Shown in pieces: positions 8,396 through 17,204 of a stretch of DNA of 64,000 bases; within the stretch, counting starts at the first letter, position 1, and each line of letters begins with the position of its first letter. Source of the DNA: UBA3478 sp038134285 (lineage in GTDB: Bacteria > Bacteroidota > Bacteroidia > Flavobacteriales > Flavobacteriaceae); contig JAYPUW010000006.1 in the NCBI GenBank assembly GCA_038134285.1, forward strand, positions 1-64,000. The letters run 5' to 3'. The translations under genes and the position numbers were made by a program. The notes beneath the pieces were generated by a model. That model was given only the letters and a program-made list of their open reading frames with translations. It was not told where the DNA came from and made no database searches.

Positions 8396-9930
8396 AAAGT
8401 ACAGTGACATTTGCCCTCCTTCTGTTCACTATGGGCCTCATGTCACAAACAGAAGAGCAAGCGGTAATTGAAGTGATTTACGGAGGTCGTTTCATAAAGG
8501 ACGAGCTCAAGTATCCTGGGGCTTCGGTCTTTCGAAAGGACCAGAGCGGTCAGGTACATTTCAGACATAAAGGTGCAGATCTTTTTTGCGATGAAGCCTA
8601 TCTTTACAGCCAAGAAAATCGACTAGAAGCGACCGGAAACATCCGGATGAAACAAGGGGACACCTTAACCTTAGTGAGTAATCAGCTCTTTTACAACGGA
8701 GACACTAGACTCGCTAAAGCTATAGGTAAGGTTGACCTCATCAACAAAGACTCTAGACTATTGACTGATCTACTCTATTTTGACAGATCGAATCAAAAAG
8801 CCTACTTCAATTCTCAAGGAAAGCTCTTTAGTGAAGAAAATATATTGACCAGTGAAGAAGGAACCTACGACATTCTAGCAAAGACTTATTACTTTGAAGA
8901 TAAAGTTCATATTGACAACCCTGACTTTACTCTTGATTCAGATCAATTAAACTTCGACACCACCACTCAAATCGCCACGATGCGGGGTGAAACGGTAATT
9001 GTCAGTCCAACCTACAGATTTTACTTTGAACGCGGACAATACGATACAGAAAAAGAAAAAGGTTACGGTCTAGAAAATACAAGAATAGATTACGATAACC
9101 GTACCCTTTACGGAGACTCGGTGTTCTTCGATAACGCCAGAGAGTATGCGGCCGCTACCCAGAATATACGGGTGTTAGATTCGTTGAACGCAAGCGTGTT
9201 AAAAGCCCAATTTGTTGAACTCTTCAAAGCAAAAGACTCACTGCGCGCCACGGGTGAAGCTATAGTGGCAAGAGCGCTAGACAGCGATTCGCTCTATGTA
9301 CATGGCACCTATTTGTTTGTAACAGGTAAAGAACAAGAACGCGATTTATTGGCCTACCCGAATGCCCAATTTTTTAAAAACGGATTAAGCGGAGTTAGTG
9401 ACAGCCTGAAGTATACTCAAAAGTCAGGAATTACTGAACTAGTAGGAGCACCAGTGTTATGGAATGAGAAAAATCAATTAACGGGGAACTACATGTACTT
9501 CACCTATTCCAAGGGCACTAAGACTATCGACTCGTTATACGTTAAGGGTAATGCCTTTATGATTGCCGAAGACAGTATTGGACAATTGGGTTATAACCAA
9601 GCCAAAGGAGCTCTTCTTGATGGTAATTTCACCGACAACAGATTAGATGCAATGATCCTCAAGAAGAATACTGAAGTGGTATACTATATGTACGACGACA
9701 CCCCGGCGCTAATCGGAGTTAATAAAACCCTCTGCAGCGAGATCAAAATTGATTTTGCAGAAGGGAGCATTTCAGATATCACTTTCTTGGTTAACCCTTC
9801 TGGTGAAATTTATCCCTACGAGATTTTCCCTGAAGAACTTGCTAAACTTGAAGGTTTTCAGTGGCGCGGTGATGAAAGGGTTGACAGCCTAGAAGAATTT
9901 ATCAGTCGCATTAAAAGACTCAAAAAATGA
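8392..9930 (+). CDS. OstA/LptA-like periplasmic protein
   Basis: This 512-residue protein has a signal peptide (MKSTVTFALLLFTMGLMSQ) and repeated short beta-strand segments typical of the OstA/LptA/LptD-N beta-jellyroll, for example the ATGNIRMKQGDTLTLVSNQL region near residues 80-100 and MRGETVIVSPTYRF near 197. Known members carry LPS across the periplasm, or form the N-terminal domain of LptD. This one is longer than LptA (about 180 residues) and lacks the LptD barrel, matching the OstA-like proteins seen in Bacteroidota. It overlaps purA and the following aminotransferase gene by 4 bp each. lptB and kdsD, also LPS genes, lie 16 kb away. An LPS-bridge role is inferred from family only. Confidence 0.8.
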   Translation: MKSTVTFALLLFTMGLMSQTEEQAVIEVIYGGRFIKDELKYPGASVFRKDQSGQVHFRHKGADLFCDEAYLYSQENRLEATGNIRMKQGDTLTLVSNQLFYNGDTRLAKAIGKVDLINKDSRLLTDLLYFDRSNQKAYFNSQGKLFSEENILTSEEGTYDILAKTYYFEDKVHIDNPDFTLDSDQLNFDTTTQIATMRGETVIVSPTYRFYFERGQYDTEKEKGYGLENTRIDYDNRTLYGDSVFFDNAREYAAATQNIRVLDSLNASVLKAQFVELFKAKDSLRATGEAIVARALDSDSLYVHGTYLFVTGKEQERDLLAYPNAQFFKNGLSGVSDSLKYTQKSGITELVGAPVLWNEKNQLTGNYMYFTYSKGTKTIDSLYVKGNAFMIAEDSIGQLGYNQAKGALLDGNFTDNRLDAMILKKNTEVVYYMYDDTPALIGVNKTLCSEIKIDFAEGSISDITFLVNPSGEIYPYEIFPEELAKLEGFQWRGDERVDSLEEFISRIKRLKK

Positions 9931-11117
9931 GCAACTTAAGACGCTTCAAAGAGGTCTTAGCGGCCACCACTCCACACCCATTGGGTCTTTTCGTTTCAAA
10001 AGCCAAAGGCAGCTATATCTACAACCACGAAAAGAAAGCGTATCTCGATTTTATTGCTGGGGTATCGGCCGTGAGTATTGGCCATAATAATCCTGTGATC
10101 AGAAGAGCGGTCAATAAACAACTGAAAAGGCACTCACATGTTATGGTCTACGGAGAATTTATTCAAGAATCTGTGTTGGCCTATGCTGAACTTTTAACAC
10201 AGCACTTACCAAACCCTTTAAATAATGTTTACCTCGTAAATTCTGGTACAGAAGCCATCGAAGGAGCATTGAAATTAGCCCGTGCCGCAACAGGAAGAAC
10301 AGAGATTATTGCAGCAAAAAACAATTATCACGGTAATACCATGGGAAGTTTAAGCCTAATGGATTACGAAGAGCGAATTGCACCGTTCAAGCCCTTGCTT
10401 CCTGATGTAAAGCATATAGGCTTCAATAAATCCAAAGACCTTGAACAGATAACCACAAAAACAGCTGCTGTCATTGTAGAAACAATACAAGGAGGAGCAG
10501 GCTTTATTTTACCTAAAGATGATTATTTAGAACGCTTAAGGGCGCAATGCACCAAAACAGGTAGTCTATTAATTTTAGATGAAATTCAGCCCGGATTTGG
10601 TAGAACGGGTAGTCTCTTTGGTTTCGAGCAATTCAATTGTGTTCCCGACATTCTCGTGATCGGAAAAGGAATGGCCGGAGGACTTCCGGTTGGCGCTTTT
10701 ATCGCTGAACGCTCTTTAATGCAGACCCTGAGTACTGCTCCAAAACTCGGACACATCACCACCTTTGGAGGTCATCCCGTGATCGCAGCAGCAGCACACG
10801 CAACGCTTACTTACATTCTAAAGCACAAGCTTCAAAATCAGGCCTTGGAACACGAGAAGTCGATAAGAGCCTTATTAAAGCATGATCTTATCAAAGAAAT
10901 TAGAGGAAAAGGCTTAATGTTAGCGCTAGTTTTCGAGCGTGAAGAAATTGCCAATTACCTTGTCTTAGAAGGCTTGAAAAACAAGCTCATCCTATTCTGG
11001 TTGCTCTACGAGAAAAGAGCCGTACGCATCACACCTCCTCTCACAATAAGTAAGAAGGAGATCGAAAAAGGATGTAAGATTATACTCGCTTTATTGGACC
11101 GCTATTCTGTTAACTAA
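9927..11117 (+). CDS. Class III PLP-dependent aminotransferase
   Basis: The 396-residue protein is a fold-type I, class III aminotransferase (acetylornithine/ornithine/GABA group). It shows NSGTEAIEGALKLAR (105-119) for phosphate binding, LDEIQPGFGRTG (217-228) containing the cofactor Asp, and the Schiff-base lysine K247 in VIGKGMAGGLPVGAF. The exact amino donor cannot be assigned. It is not in an arginine or lysine operon; instead it overlaps the OstA-like gene by 4 bp. The TPR gene follows 89 bp later with no obvious terminator between them. Confidence 0.88.
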   Translation: MSNLRRFKEVLAATTPHPLGLFVSKAKGSYIYNHEKKAYLDFIAGVSAVSIGHNNPVIRRAVNKQLKRHSHVMVYGEFIQESVLAYAELLTQHLPNPLNNVYLVNSGTEAIEGALKLARAATGRTEIIAAKNNYHGNTMGSLSLMDYEERIAPFKPLLPDVKHIGFNKSKDLEQITTKTAAVIVETIQGGAGFILPKDDYLERLRAQCTKTGSLLILDEIQPGFGRTGSLFGFEQFNCVPDILVIGKGMAGGLPVGAFIAERSLMQTLSTAPKLGHITTFGGHPVIAAAAHATLTYILKHKLQNQALEHEKSIRALLKHDLIKEIRGKGLMLALVFEREEIANYLVLEGLKNKLILFWLLYEKRAVRITPPLTISKKEIEKGCKIILALLDRYSVN

Positions 11118-11206
11118 TCTGTTAATAAGAAGTCTCCTCTAAAAAGCACCCCCCATTAAACGATCGGTAATTTTAAATAATACCAAACCTAACAACACTT
11201 ACAACT

Positions 11207-12607
11207 ATGGGAAACCCAAATGAAAACCCAGAAACTGCCGTTCGTAAGTTTGAATCGATGCTTAAAACTGACGATGTCTATTTCTTTGATTCTGAAGATT
11301 TTGAAGATATTGTGCATCACTATCTTGACCACGGAAAAAGTCTTTTAGCAAAAAGAGCTCTCGCGCTTGGTCTTGAACAGCATCCGCATTCTACAGAGCT
11401 AAAGATTCTCAATGTTGAAGTGTTGGTTTCTGAAGATCAGTTCGAAAAAGCGGAGCAAATCTTGGATGAACTAGAAGCCTACGATCCTTTCAATGAAGAG
11501 TTTTTTATTCAACGCGCCAATATTCTCTCTAAAAAAGACGACCACCATCAGGCCATTAAAGTACTAACTCATGCCCTGAAATACACTGATGAATCATTTG
11601 ACTTGCACTCTTTGCTTGGCATGGAGCATTTGTATTTAGACAATTATGGAGAGGCCAGAAAACACTTTGAGTGCTGCCTCGAAATTGATCCTATGGATTA
11701 TGCCTCGATCTATAATTTGATCTATTGTTTTGAGTTTTTAGAACAATACGAAGAAGCGATTAGTTTCCTCAATGATTTTTTAGAGCAAAACCCCTACTGC
11801 GAGGTGGCATGGCATCAGATTGGTAAAATGTATGTAGAATTGGATATGTACAAAGAAGCCCTGGCCTCTTTCGAATTTGCCATTATTGCAGACGACAAGT
11901 TCACAGGTGCTTATTTTGAAAGAGGACGTGTTTTAGAGCGTCTTGGCAGATACAACGAGGCCATCGAGTCGTATGAAACGAGCTTTGAGTGGGATACGCC
12001 TTCCTCTTCAGCTTATCTGCGAATTGGTCTTTGCCATCAGAAACTGGGCAACTATCAGTTAGCAGAAACACATTTCTTTAAGACGATTCACGAAGACCCA
12101 ATGTTCGATCAAGGGTGGTTGGCATTAACCAAACTTTTCTACATTCAAGCAGATTATGCTAAGGCTCAAGAGTATATTGGGAAAGCCTTGAGTACCGATA
12201 GTGAGAACGCCCTTTTTTGGAAGCGAGCTGCGATCATTTATCAAGCGCTAGGAGACCTCGCTCAGTCAGATTACGCCTTTAAACAATGCGTAGAATTGGG
12301 AAATTACGAGCTCAGTACTTTTGTAAAATGGGCTGAGATTTTACTTGAACTCAAGTCTTACGATAACGCCTTTAAGGTGTTAGAGCAAGGCATTGAATTT
12401 TATCCAGATCAATCAAGCCTCCTTTACTTCATGGCTGGCATTCACGCCTTAAAGGGCAATAAGGATGCAGCGCAAACCACCATCTGTAAGGCGCTAAGAT
12501 TAAATCCGTCTGGAGCTGAAGTATTCTATTTATATTTTGAAGAGCTAGCTGAAGTCGATTGGCTTAAAGCCTATCTAGAGGCAAGTAAGAGAACCTTCTC
12601 CTCGTAA
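11207..12607 (+). CDS. TPR repeat protein
   Basis: This 466-residue protein is built almost entirely of tetratricopeptide repeats, visible as repeated patterns such as Y-E-A-I-S-F, A-W-x-x-I-G-x-x-Y and Y-N-E-A-I-E-S-Y from about residue 45 to 450. It has no signal peptide or membrane segment and is acidic, so it is probably a cytoplasmic scaffold for protein contacts. It lies between an aminotransferase gene and the DUF368 pair. The 89-bp leader region contains a TAATTTTA sequence, one mismatch from the -7 consensus, so it may have its own promoter. The partner is unknown. Confidence 0.85.
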   Translation: MGNPNENPETAVRKFESMLKTDDVYFFDSEDFEDIVHHYLDHGKSLLAKRALALGLEQHPHSTELKILNVEVLVSEDQFEKAEQILDELEAYDPFNEEFFIQRANILSKKDDHHQAIKVLTHALKYTDESFDLHSLLGMEHLYLDNYGEARKHFECCLEIDPMDYASIYNLIYCFEFLEQYEEAISFLNDFLEQNPYCEVAWHQIGKMYVELDMYKEALASFEFAIIADDKFTGAYFERGRVLERLGRYNEAIESYETSFEWDTPSSSAYLRIGLCHQKLGNYQLAETHFFKTIHEDPMFDQGWLALTKLFYIQADYAKAQEYIGKALSTDSENALFWKRAAIIYQALGDLAQSDYAFKQCVELGNYELSTFVKWAEILLELKSYDNAFKVLEQGIEFYPDQSSLLYFMAGIHALKGNKDAAQTTICKALRLNPSGAEVFYLYFEELAEVDWLKAYLEASKRTFSS

Positions 12608-12649
12608 AGAAATCGCCGTAACTTCGTAGAGCTGGGCAAAATCAACGAT

Positions 12650-13546
12650 ATGAAGGGCTTGAATTCACTACTTATATTTCTCAAAGGGATGGCTATGGGG
12701 GCGGCAGATGTCGTTCCAGGGGTCTCAGGTGGTACTATTGCTTTAATATCAGGCATCTACGATCCCATGTTAAAGAGTATTAACGCGATAAATCTTACCC
12801 TATTCAAGACGCTTAAAGCAGAAGGCGTCAAAAGCGCGTGGAAGTCGATTAATGGATCTTTCCTGCTGTTGCTCTTCGCAGGAATTGCTACGAGCGTAGT
12901 TAGCCTGGCGAAGCTCTTAAGCACATTGCTCGTGACCCAGCCGATAGTGTTGTGGAGTTTCTTTTTTGGTTTAATTCTAGGAAGTATTGTCTTAGTGTGG
13001 AATCCCATTGTGCACACCAACAAATGGTCGACTGCATTGCTTTCAAGTGTAGGTTTTGCCTCAGCGCTCTCCATCAGCCTATTAAATCCGCTACCTGAAG
13101 CTTCTTCATTGGCCTATCTTTTTTTTTCAGGTGCATTGGCTATTTGCGCGATGATCCTACCGGGCATATCTGGTTCATTTATTTTAGTGCTTCTCGGCAG
13201 CTATCCAACCGTTTTGAACGCTGTACATGAACGAAATATTAGTGTATTACTCATTTTAGGCGCAGGCGCTGTCTTCGGATTGCTCTCATTTTCTAAATTT
13301 CTCGAATGGCTTTTTGAACACTTTAAAAATGCCACCTTAACAGTCTTAGTGGGATTTATCGCAGGAACATTGCCAAAAATTTGGCCATGGAAAGTTGAGA
13401 CTGAACTTGGTTTGAACCTATATCTACCTAATTTCAAGACCTCTAGTGATCAGTTGTTGACAGGACTTATGTTTATGAGTCTAGGGCTCATCTTAGTGCT
13501 GTTTATTGAAACCATAGGCAATCCCACAAAAAACAAAAGGGCGTAG
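12650..13546 (+). CDS. DUF368 (PopT-type) membrane protein, copy 1
   Basis: The 298-residue polytopic membrane protein carries the DUF368 signature GMAMGAADVVPGVSGGTIAL (13-32) and, in the second half, the related motif MILPGISGSFILVLLGSY; this internal symmetry is typical of the family. DUF368 (PopT) proteins have been reported to act as undecaprenyl-phosphate translocases that return the C55-P carrier to the cytoplasmic face. About eight hydrophobic segments are visible. A sequence TAACTTCG at 12619-12626, one mismatch from the -7 box, lies 23 bp upstream. The stop codon overlaps the GTG of a second DUF368 gene. Family is secure; transport activity here is inferred. Confidence 0.9.
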   Translation: MKGLNSLLIFLKGMAMGAADVVPGVSGGTIALISGIYDPMLKSINAINLTLFKTLKAEGVKSAWKSINGSFLLLLFAGIATSVVSLAKLLSTLLVTQPIVLWSFFFGLILGSIVLVWNPIVHTNKWSTALLSSVGFASALSISLLNPLPEASSLAYLFFSGALAICAMILPGISGSFILVLLGSYPTVLNAVHERNISVLLILGAGAVFGLLSFSKFLEWLFEHFKNATLTVLVGFIAGTLPKIWPWKVETELGLNLYLPNFKTSSDQLLTGLMFMSLGLILVLFIETIGNPTKNKRA

Positions 13547-14553
13547 TGAAACCAGAAAATCGCTCCATTATTGATTATATAGGCCTTGTCGTCAAAGGCA
13601 TCCTTATGGGTGCTGCGAATAAAGTTCCTGGTATTTCTGGAGGGATTATAGCTTTTGTAGGTGGCTTTTATGAAGAGTTCATATTCTCCCTTAACCAATT
13701 CAACATTACTGCATTTAAACTATTTATCAGTTTTAAATGGAAGAAGCTCTACGATTATGTCAATGGGAATTTCTTAGGGCTTCTCGTAACCGGTATGCTT
13801 ATCAGCTACTTCAGTGTTGCAAAAGTCTTGGACTACCTTATTTCAAACTATGAACTATACGTCTGGTCAACCTTTCTAGGAATGATCATCGGATCAATCT
13901 ACTACCTTGAACGCCAGTTTGGGGTGTGGGCGAACACTACTAGAATAAGTGCAATGGCAGGACTCATCGCAGGTTTATCAGTTTCTTTATTACCTCAACT
14001 TCCGGTAAACGACAACCTATACTACGTATTCTTTTGTGGCTTCATCAGTGTAGCCGGCATGACCTTACCAGGACTATCCGGGTCTTTTTTATTGATTCTT
14101 TTAGGTAACTATGTATTACTCCTAGTAGATTCAGTGAATGCACTTTACGACACCTTCATTTTTGTCATTAGAGGAGACTTCTCCTTTACCCATAACCCAG
14201 AACACTTAAAACTCCTTAAAGTTTTAGCCGTATTCACGCTTGGTTCGATTGCGGGCCTTGTATCGCTTTCACATCTTCTCGCCTATGTTTTAAAGCGCTT
14301 TAAAGCAATCACTACGGCTGTTTTAATAGGGTTTATCGCCGGATCACTCATCGTAGTTTGGCCTTGGAAACAGGCAGTATACAGAGGTGAAACTTCAGCA
14401 ACCAATAAAGTGCAGCATTCTGAAAATTTGCGGTATACCAATTACTGGCCCGATTTTACAGAAATTCAAAATCGGGTGTCTTTGGGCTATATTGCTCTCG
14501 GAATAGGAATTGTATTAGCAATAGATGTATATGGAAGATACCGCAGAAAATAG
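13546..14553 (+). CDS. DUF368 (PopT-type) membrane protein, copy 2
   Basis: The 335-residue paralogue of the preceding gene starts with GTG at 13546, sharing one base with the upstream stop. Its N-terminal signature is diverged: GAANKVPGISGGIIAF in place of GAADVVPGVSGGTIAL, so the acidic Asp becomes Asn and the Thr after GG becomes Ile. The second-half motif (GMTLPGLSGSFLLILLGNY) is kept. A longer loop appears near residues 205-225 and 280-300. Two adjacent copies suggest a heterodimeric or functionally split carrier for undecaprenyl phosphate or another polyprenyl lipid. The 3' end overlaps the aroE coding region by 23 bp from its likely start. Confidence 0.88.
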   Translation: MKPENRSIIDYIGLVVKGILMGAANKVPGISGGIIAFVGGFYEEFIFSLNQFNITAFKLFISFKWKKLYDYVNGNFLGLLVTGMLISYFSVAKVLDYLISNYELYVWSTFLGMIIGSIYYLERQFGVWANTTRISAMAGLIAGLSVSLLPQLPVNDNLYYVFFCGFISVAGMTLPGLSGSFLLILLGNYVLLLVDSVNALYDTFIFVIRGDFSFTHNPEHLKLLKVLAVFTLGSIAGLVSLSHLLAYVLKRFKAITTAVLIGFIAGSLIVVWPWKQAVYRGETSATNKVQHSENLRYTNYWPDFTEIQNRVSLGYIALGIGIVLAIDVYGRYRRK

Positions 14554-15280
14554 AGCGATATACGGTTTAATTGGTAAAGGGATCTCCTACTCTTTCTCTG
14601 CCTCTTATTTCAATAACTTTTTCGAAAAAAGAGGATGGAATGGGAGCTACCAAAATTTCGATATTTCATCTATTGAGGAGGTTAAAAGGGTATTTGACAC
14701 TCCTCATCTTAAAGGGTGTAATGTGACCATCCCCTACAAAACAGAGGTGATTCAATACCTTGATCAACAAGATGATGAATCAAAGGAGATCGGGGCAGTG
14801 AATTGCATCAGCTTTAAACAAGGAAAGCTCACTGGCCACAACACTGATGCCTATGGCTTTACCAAATCGCTAAAGGATCAATTAAAAGAAGATGATCGTT
14901 CAGCACTAGTTCTTGGTGCAACAGGTGGTGCAGCAAAAGCCATCATCTATGCTTTAAGCGCATTAGACATCCAAGTTATTACCGTCTCGAGAAGTGGTAA
15001 CTCAGACTTTACCTATAAGAGTTTAGACTATAAAACAGTGCTTAACACACCGTTAATCATAAACTGTACCCCACTAGGAACCTATCCTAAAATAGAACAA
15101 GCTCCTCCCATCCCCTATGAAGCCTTGAACGAGTATCACTTCTTGTTTGATCTAGTATACAATCCTGAAGTATCGACGTTTCTCGGGTACGGTAAAACTG
15201 CAGGAGCGCGTATTGAAAACGGTTACAATATGTTGGTCTTCCAAGCGCAGCGTTCATGGGAGATTTGGAATTCGCTTTGA
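14531..15280 (+). CDS. aroE: Shikimate dehydrogenase
   Basis: The protein (249 residues from ATG 14531; an ATG at 14525 is also in frame) has the shikimate-binding N-terminal domain with GLIGKGISYSFSASYFN and GCNVTIPYKTEV (catalytic Lys in PYK), NTDAYGF, and an NADP-binding domain with VLGATGGAAKA. The C-terminal ENGYNMLVFQAQRSWEIW is typical. It reduces 3-dehydroshikimate to shikimate in aromatic amino acid synthesis. It is slightly short for AroE, as is common in Bacteroidota. The coding region overlaps the end of the second DUF368 gene, pointing to translational coupling in one operon. Confidence 0.93.
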   Translation: MEDTAENRAIYGLIGKGISYSFSASYFNNFFEKRGWNGSYQNFDISSIEEVKRVFDTPHLKGCNVTIPYKTEVIQYLDQQDDESKEIGAVNCISFKQGKLTGHNTDAYGFTKSLKDQLKEDDRSALVLGATGGAAKAIIYALSALDIQVITVSRSGNSDFTYKSLDYKTVLNTPLIINCTPLGTYPKIEQAPPIPYEALNEYHFLFDLVYNPEVSTFLGYGKTAGARIENGYNMLVFQAQRSWEIWNSL

Positions 15281-15295
15281 TAGCCTGTCCATTTG

Positions 15296-15319
15296 TTTAC
15301 CTTTGTTTATTATACTTTG
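15296..15319 (+). promoter_or_regulatory. Possible promoter of the DUF349 gene
   Basis: TTTG elements lie at 15292-15295 and 15302-15305, followed by TATACTTTG at 15311-15319. The latter resembles the Bacteroidota -7 box but with one extra base between TA and TTTG. It lies 12 bp before the ATG at 15332, so the in-frame TTG at 15293 is unlikely to be the start. Confidence 0.35.
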
Positions 15320-15331
15320 CACGCACTGCGT

Positions 15332-17197
15332 ATGGATTCAAGTGAAAAACATGATGCTATAGAACAAGATAAGTCTGCGGATATGGTATTTCAACTACCA
15401 CAACTTCATAGCACCTCTTATCAAGATCATTCTTTAGAAAACCTAGTTGGCGAACTGCAACGTTTGCTTAAAAATGCTCCTATTCAGAAAATAGCGCAGC
15501 ATGTTAAGGCGATAAAGCAAAGTTTTGACTCACAGTTTAAAGCTCAACTTATTGCTGAAAAAGAGCGTTTCTTGGAGCAAGGTAATGCAGAGATGGAGTT
15601 CGAGTACAACCCCTTAATAAAGCGTCAATTTGATGAGCTGTACCGCGAATATCGAGATAAGAAAGCTCGATACCGTAAAGAGTTCGAACGTCAATTACAA
15701 GAAAATCTCAAAAAAAAGCAAGCGATTATTGAATCGATTAAGGCGCTTCTAGAAACCGAAGAGAATATCAATGATACCTTTCAAACGTTCAAAGACCTAC
15801 AGGTCGAATGGCGAGCTACTGGAATGGTCCCGAAAATCTATAACGATGATCTATGGGCAAATTATCATCATCATGTTGAGCGGTTTTATGATTTCTTAGA
15901 TCTCAATCGAGAGTTGCGCGATCTGGATTTTAAACACAATTACGAAGAGAAACTTAAAATCATCGACCGCGCAGAGGCACTGATCGAAGAACCCGATTTC
16001 AAAAAGGCCTATACCTCATTACAAGAACTACACGGTATATGGAAAGAAGAATTAGGGCCCGTTTCAAAAGAGGTGCGCCAAAGGGTTTGGGAGCGCTTTA
16101 GTGCTGCAACTAAGAAAATGCACGACAAGAAACAGCAAATTGCCGAAATCGAAGACCGGGAGCGTGAGAAGCATTTAATTGAAAAGAAAAAGATACTAGA
16201 AGCGTTTGAGGCACTAGCTTCTACCCCTATTAGCTCGCAAAAACAACTAAATCAGAACCTTAAACTCGTAAATGAAATAAAAGATAGCTTTTACGCCGTT
16301 GGCCACGTTCCTAGAAAAGAACAAAAAGCATTATCCAATCAGTTTAGAACACTATTTAAAGCGTTTAATCAGCAGAAAAATGGGTTCTACAAAGAACAGA
16401 AGAAGAGCTTCAAAGAAAATCTTACAGCTAAGCGAGGGCTTATTGAAAAGGCCGAGGCCTTAAAAGACCATACAGACTTCAAAGCTACCACTCCTGTGAT
16501 TAAAGAATTACAGCGTGAATGGAAAACGATTGGACATGTACCTCGAAAGTACTCAGAACCCTTGTGGGAAGCCTTCAGAGAAGCCTGTAACCATTACTTT
16601 GAGCGCCTAAAGGCTCAAACTAATACAACAAGAGCAAAACAACAGCATTTAAGAAAAGAACTTAGCAATGTTCTTGAACAAATTGAGATGTTCTCACCAT
16701 CGAAAAACAGAGACGAAGATTTTCAACGGCTTGCTGAACTAAAGACAAAGTTAGAACAGCAAGCAAGAACAGCAAGTGGACAGGTTGTGCCTAAAGCCGA
16801 AAAAGCATTGAGTAAAGCCATTAACAGTATCGGTTTAAATGAAAATTCGTTTGCTTCAGAATTCAATACCAAACGTATTGCTAATCTAAAAGAAAGCGCC
16901 ACTGAGCTAAGCGATCTGCATCATACTCGAGCTGAGGTGCGTAAGCATATTGATCGTTTAAATGACGAGATTCGCCTTCTTGAAACTAACCTAGAATTTT
17001 TCACGTCCTCAGATCCCGAGAATCCGCTTCTTAAAGAGGCTCGTTCAAATATTGGGCTGAAGTCTGATGAAAAAGAACAATGGAGTTTGAAACTCAAAGA
17101 ACTCAATGTGATTAAAAATCGTATTGAAAAAGAGGAGGCCGAAAACAATCAAGAGGCCTCTGAAGAAACCCCTGACGAAAAAAATTCCGAAGAATAG
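15332..17197 (+). CDS. DUF349 repeat protein
   Basis: The protein is about 621 residues from ATG 15332. It is highly charged and helical with four DUF349 repeats, recognisable by W-x3-G-x-V-P-type motifs: VEWRATGMVPKIYNDDLW, GIWKEELGPVSKEVRQRVW, KDSFYAVGHVPRKEQKAL and REWKTIGHVPRKYSEPLW. The C-terminal third is coiled coil with a Glu/Asn-rich tail. Neither signal peptide nor membrane span is present. DUF349 proteins are widespread in Bacteroidota and Actinobacteria without a settled biochemical role. The gene ends 7 bp from the convergent rny gene with no room for an intrinsic terminator. Confidence 0.85.
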   Translation: MDSSEKHDAIEQDKSADMVFQLPQLHSTSYQDHSLENLVGELQRLLKNAPIQKIAQHVKAIKQSFDSQFKAQLIAEKERFLEQGNAEMEFEYNPLIKRQFDELYREYRDKKARYRKEFERQLQENLKKKQAIIESIKALLETEENINDTFQTFKDLQVEWRATGMVPKIYNDDLWANYHHHVERFYDFLDLNRELRDLDFKHNYEEKLKIIDRAEALIEEPDFKKAYTSLQELHGIWKEELGPVSKEVRQRVWERFSAATKKMHDKKQQIAEIEDREREKHLIEKKKILEAFEALASTPISSQKQLNQNLKLVNEIKDSFYAVGHVPRKEQKALSNQFRTLFKAFNQQKNGFYKEQKKSFKENLTAKRGLIEKAEALKDHTDFKATTPVIKELQREWKTIGHVPRKYSEPLWEAFREACNHYFERLKAQTNTTRAKQQHLRKELSNVLEQIEMFSPSKNRDEDFQRLAELKTKLEQQARTASGQVVPKAEKALSKAINSIGLNENSFASEFNTKRIANLKESATELSDLHHTRAEVRKHIDRLNDEIRLLETNLEFFTSSDPENPLLKEARSNIGLKSDEKEQWSLKLKELNVIKNRIEKEEAENNQEASEETPDEKNSEE

Positions 17198-17204
17198 ATT
17201 TTAG

